Positions 32,538 to 35,347 of a stretch of DNA of 35,347 nucleotides are shown one piece after another. The stretch lies in contig JAISHW010000095.1 of assembly GCA_031262365.1 (NCBI GenBank), forward strand, positions 1 to 35,347, given 5' to 3'. Within the stretch, counting starts at the first letter, position 1. The number at the start of each line of letters is the position of its first letter. This stretch comes from Lentimicrobiaceae bacterium (GTDB lineage Bacteria; Bacteroidota; Bacteroidia; Bacteroidales; F082). The translations under genes were made by a program, and so were the position numbers. The notes under the pieces are model-generated. The model saw only the letters and a list, made by a program, of their open reading frames with translations. It was not told the origin of the DNA and searched no databases.

Positions 32538-34466
32538 TTAAAGATCCAATTGTTTGCTTTTTGTATGAAGATAACCGTTTCGATCTTTCGTAATCATTTC
32601 GTTGTCAAGCATCCACTGTATGATGTCGAGTACTTTTTCTTCGTCCATATTGTCGAAAAGTTCGATTATTTCGAAAATGGGATAAGGACGTTCGGCTAAT
32701 TTAGAAATCAAAATCATTTTTACGGATTTAAATTCTATGTCATTGATATTTAGCTTGTTTCTTTTAATACAAACATCGCAACGACCGCAACGAACACTTG
32801 TTTTTTCGTTGAAATAAGCTAAAAGCTGGATGCTACGGCAAACATGGTCGTTGTAAACGAAATCGATGACCGATTGCAAGTGTTTTGCCGCGATTTTTTT
32901 ACGGTCGTGGTAATTTTCTTTCGAAAAATAAAGACTATTCACGTCGAGTCGTTCTGAAACCAGAATAAGCTGTGGTTTGTCGTTTTGCGGCATGTAAACC
33001 AAAAACTGAAATTGCTGTAACTTATTAAGTTGCGCTATTATTTGATCGGTTTTTGTGTGTAATTTCAACGCAACTTGCTCTTCGCTTATCGTAACGAAAT
33101 CAGTTAAAATTCCGGGAAAATTTCGCAAAAGGAATTTGATAAGCAGATCAAAATCAGGTTGCTCAACCTGAAAACGGTACAAATCGGAACGATCGGCTTT
33201 AATGAAAATTTTCGAAGGCGTATGAAAACTCTCCGAGAGTGCGATGATCCCTTCTTTTTCAAATAGTTTGACGGCGTTGAAAACTTCTACAAGATTGAAA
33301 TTGTAGTTTTTGCTGAAAGCAATCATGTCGAAATCGTACGACTGATCTTTTCCCGAACCAATCGGTATTTGTAAATAATTTCCAATTGCCTGATAAATTG
33401 CTTTTAATTTCCGCTGTTCAGGATATGTATGTTCAAAATTGATTTTCAACGATTTAACGTCTTCTTGTGAGACAATCAGATAGGCACTCGAATCTTTTAA
33501 ATCGCGACCGGCACGTCCTGCTTCTTGAAAATATGCTTCGATGGTATCGGGTAAGTCCATGTGGACGACCAAGCGCACATCGGGTTTATCGATTCCCATT
33601 CCGAAAGCGTTTGTAGCAACAATTATTTTATAAACACCTCGTTTCCATTGCTCTTGACGTTTATCGCGTGTGAGCGTATCAAGTCCGGCATGGTAAAAAG
33701 TCGACGAAATGCCTTGCAACGTCAACCACTCAGAAATGGTACGCGTGCGTTTTCGGTTACGCACATATACAATGCCGCTTCCAGAGGTCATTTTTTTTGC
33801 CAAACGCAACAGTAACTGATTCTTATCAGCTTCGTGAACCACGTTGTAGGTTACATTTTTCCGCTCGAAACTTGTCTGAAAAACATTTTTTTTCTTAAAA
33901 AGAAGTTTTTCTTGAATGTCTTCAACCACTTCTTTGGTAGCGGTTGCAGTTAGTGCTAAAATCGGGACATTGGGCAAATATGGTCGGATTTTGCTTATTT
34001 CTAAATAAGGAGGTCGAAAATCGTATCCCCATTGTGAAATACAATGCGATTCGTCTATTGCCAACAAATTGATTTTCATTTGTTTGATTGCTTCAATAAA
34101 CGTTGTTGTTGCTAAACGTTCGGGCGATACGTAAAGAAATTTCAACCGACCATAAATGCTTTGATTATAAACAATATCGATTTCGCTTGGATGCATGCCC
34201 GAATAAATTGCAGCAGCCGGAATGCCGACTTTTTTCAAATTCTGCACTTGGTCTTTCATCAAGGCGATGAGCGGCGTTACGACAATACAAATGCCTTCCA
34301 TAACCATTGCCGGAACTTGAAAACAGATTGATTTTCCGCCTCCCGTAGGAAGCAAAGCCAACGTATCTTTTCCTTCAAGCACTTGATCGACAATCTCTTC
34401 TTGAAGTGGGCGGAAATTCGAATAACCCCAATATTTTACAAGTACGGCACGCGAAGTAGCACTCAT
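32538..34466 (-). CDS. recQ: RecQ-family ATP-dependent DNA helicase
   Basis: A 642-residue superfamily 2 helicase that unwinds recombination and repair intermediates 3'-to-5'. Motifs: GYSNFRPLQEEIV (motif 0), LLPTGGGKSICFQVPA (Walker A), AIDESHCISQWGYDFRP (Walker B as DESH, with the RecQ aromatic-rich loop), LALTATAT, IVYVRNRKRT, then QEAGRAGRD (motif VI). The RecQ zinc-binding region is present: CRSIQLLAYFNEKTSVRCGR then CDVC. A winged-helix-like C-terminus follows (YPIFEIIELFDN...). No HRDC domain is recognisable. Bacteroidota often carry more than one RecQ, so the symbol marks the family only. Confidence 0.93.
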   Translation of the reverse strand: MSATSRAVLVKYWGYSNFRPLQEEIVDQVLEGKDTLALLPTGGGKSICFQVPAMVMEGICIVVTPLIALMKDQVQNLKKVGIPAAAIYSGMHPSEIDIVYNQSIYGRLKFLYVSPERLATTTFIEAIKQMKINLLAIDESHCISQWGYDFRPPYLEISKIRPYLPNVPILALTATATKEVVEDIQEKLLFKKKNVFQTSFERKNVTYNVVHEADKNQLLLRLAKKMTSGSGIVYVRNRKRTRTISEWLTLQGISSTFYHAGLDTLTRDKRQEQWKRGVYKIIVATNAFGMGIDKPDVRLVVHMDLPDTIEAYFQEAGRAGRDLKDSSAYLIVSQEDVKSLKINFEHTYPEQRKLKAIYQAIGNYLQIPIGSGKDQSYDFDMIAFSKNYNFNLVEVFNAVKLFEKEGIIALSESFHTPSKIFIKADRSDLYRFQVEQPDFDLLIKFLLRNFPGILTDFVTISEEQVALKLHTKTDQIIAQLNKLQQFQFLVYMPQNDKPQLILVSERLDVNSLYFSKENYHDRKKIAAKHLQSVIDFVYNDHVCRSIQLLAYFNEKTSVRCGRCDVCIKRNKLNINDIEFKSVKMILISKLAERPYPIFEIIELFDNMDEEKVLDIIQWMLDNEMITKDRNGYLHTKSKQLDL

Positions 34467-34830
34467 AACAACAATTTTATTGTGTAAAAATACAAAAACG
34501 GATTGTGAAAAATGAGAAGTGTCTTTTTCTGTTAAAACTTTTTTTGAGGTGCTATGAAAAAATCACGTATCTTAGGATGACAAAAAAAGTTCTTATTAAA
34601 AAGGTTCGCAATTCTGAAAAAAATGAGTAGTTTTGTTGTGTCGCATCTTGATTTTGTCTTGAGTTTTCGACGACACTAATTTACTAAAAATTAGTGAATC
34701 TGAAAAATTTTGATGCAATTTTTTTATGTAAATCAGCAACTTAAACTACTTGCGAAAGTTGAATTACTTATTCGTTTTGACAAACCATTAAACTATTCAT
34801 TTTTACACTATAAGTTAAAAACAAAATAAT
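34467..34830. other. AT-rich intergenic stretch without a recognised gene
   Basis: These 364 nt contain no convincing reading frame or RNA. The left end holds the upstream region of recQ, with TATTTTTA on the reverse strand about 23 nt before the ATG as a possible -7 box. A 9-bp inverted repeat, CACTAATTT (34673-34681) and AAATTAGTG (34687-34695), is the only clear structure and has no adjacent T-tract on either strand. Confidence 0.5.
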
Positions 34831-35103
34831 CTATTTCTGTGAATAGTGCCAACTTTTTATGTGTCCACAATTTTTGCAATCAGAGTTGAATGTACTTTTC
34901 TTTTCATATTTTTTACATAAACATCTCTCACAATCATATTTTCGTCCTGAAAATGAACCGTCCCATTGTTGTTGTGTCTCAATTTTGGGTTTATCGCTTG
35001 AACATTTTGCATTTCTAAAAGGTCCTACACCAAAAAAAAATCCTACTGCTATTAATACTATAATAGCCAATCCTGAATTGTTACTATCTTTTTTTTCGCT
35101 CAT
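34831..35103 (-). CDS. Small Cys-rich single-pass membrane protein
   Basis: A 90-residue hypothetical protein. The short N-terminus is followed by one hydrophobic helix (about 11-29, LAIIVLIAVGFFFGVGPF). The C-terminal half has a possible zinc-binding pattern: CERCLC (59-64), then CKNC (76-79) and a terminal H-x-x-S-W-H. A related arrangement (YDCxxCxCKKY...CxNCGH) occurs in small uncharacterised proteins, but I cannot name a family. It starts with ATG at 35103, 28 nt downstream of a perfect 15-bp inverted repeat. Confidence 0.6.
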   Translation of the reverse strand: MSEKKDSNNSGLAIIVLIAVGFFFGVGPFRNAKCSSDKPKIETQQQWDGSFSGRKYDCERCLCKKYEKKSTFNSDCKNCGHIKSWHYSQK

Positions 35104-35131
35104 AATTTTTAGTTTATTTTTCTGTTCTAAC

Positions 35132-35146
35132 GGCTTTGCAAAAGCC
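35132..35146. promoter_or_regulatory. 15-bp inverted repeat upstream of the small Cys-rich gene
   Basis: GGCTTTGCAAAAGCC has perfect 6-bp arms around GCA and lies 28 nt upstream of the ATG at 35103. It could be an operator, a leader hairpin or part of a dispersed repeat; nothing here decides. Confidence 0.3.
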
Positions 35147-35260
35147 TACCTATTTTTTAGAAAGGTTCTGCTCTTTCTTGCATTTTTTCGGGAACAGTCG
35201 CAACTCTGTTTTTATATGTTGTAACGGGTATACCGTTGTCGGATTTTCAATTTTGACAAT

Positions 35261-35289
35261 AAAAAAAGCGGACTTCAACATTATCCGCT
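35261..35289 (-). terminator. Intrinsic terminator for a leftward gene beyond the right edge
   Basis: On the reverse strand AGCGGA pairs with TCCGCT around an 11-nt loop and is followed by a run of seven T (A-tract at 35261-35267 on the plus strand). About 58 nt to its right the window ends, and one reverse frame there (…NSHNLRSG, stop overlapping the stem) may be the tail of that gene. Confidence 0.6.
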
Positions 35290-35347
35290 CCTGAGGTTGT
35301 GAGAATTACCCGAAAAATCAGATAAGCAAAGCCCGCATTGCTGCGGC

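Noticed and set aside
34673-34695. Inverted repeat CACTAATTT/AAATTAGTG as a terminator
   Set aside because: It is AT-rich and lacks an adjacent T-tract on either strand; no gene ends next to it.
1-35347. CRISPR array, tRNA, rRNA, or complete prophage
   Set aside because: No regularly spaced direct repeats, no cloverleaf with a CCA-type acceptor end, no rRNA-like sequence and no phage structural genes were seen by eye. A covariance-model scan could still reveal small RNAs.

Overview
The window comes from a low-GC member of the phylum Bacteroidota, probably a Bacteroidales relative. Four things support this. A large surface protein ends in a type IX secretion (T9SS) sorting domain. A sigma-70/FecR pair belongs to the Bacteroides expansion type. 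DUF3667, LUD, RsfS-FtsH and Psd-CdsA neighbours occur in orders usual for the phylum. Several genes are preceded by the Bacteroidota -7 element TAnnTTTG, two of them with a well-spaced -33 TTG/TTTG. No rRNA, tRNA, CRISPR array or intact mobile element was seen.

Layout, left to right. Positions 1-71 hold the start of a leftward gene cut by the edge, probably an IS630-type transposase. Next is a leftward pair, exonuclease III plus a single-pass membrane protein, and a rightward ClC anion transporter with CBS domains. From 9.6 to 3.5 kb runs a leftward signalling locus: ECF sigma factor, FecR anti-sigma, a hairpin with T-tract, an STN-domain outer-membrane beta-barrel protein, and a T9SS-sorted beta-helix protein. 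Then come rplU-rpmA with a terminator, and serS followed by a short coiled-coil lipoprotein and a TPR protein. A convergent ureohydrolase-fold protein has lost key metal ligands. A small accessory patch at 15.5-18.5 kb holds a DUF4268 protein, a KilA-N remnant and a PNGase F-type glycosidase.

From 24.3 to 19.7 kb runs a compact leftward gene set: signal-peptide flavodoxin, polytopic multi-[4Fe-4S] membrane protein, Tat-signal aldo/keto reductase with two [4Fe-4S] motifs, tatA, tatC. It is preceded by a perfect 19-bp palindrome. I read it as a self-contained envelope redox module encoded with its own translocase. This is the most interesting system in the window, followed by the sigma/FecR/STN-barrel/T9SS locus.

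The remainder is mostly housekeeping. A leftward cluster rsfS-ftsH-LUD-cdsA-psd covers ribosome silencing, membrane proteolysis and phospholipid synthesis, with birA divergent from it. It is followed by pyrE with a small SRPBCC protein, a divergent Nudix hydrolase, and the repair pair recQ-mpg. The right edge has about 360 bp without a gene, a small Cys-rich membrane protein, and a terminator for a leftward gene lying beyond the window.
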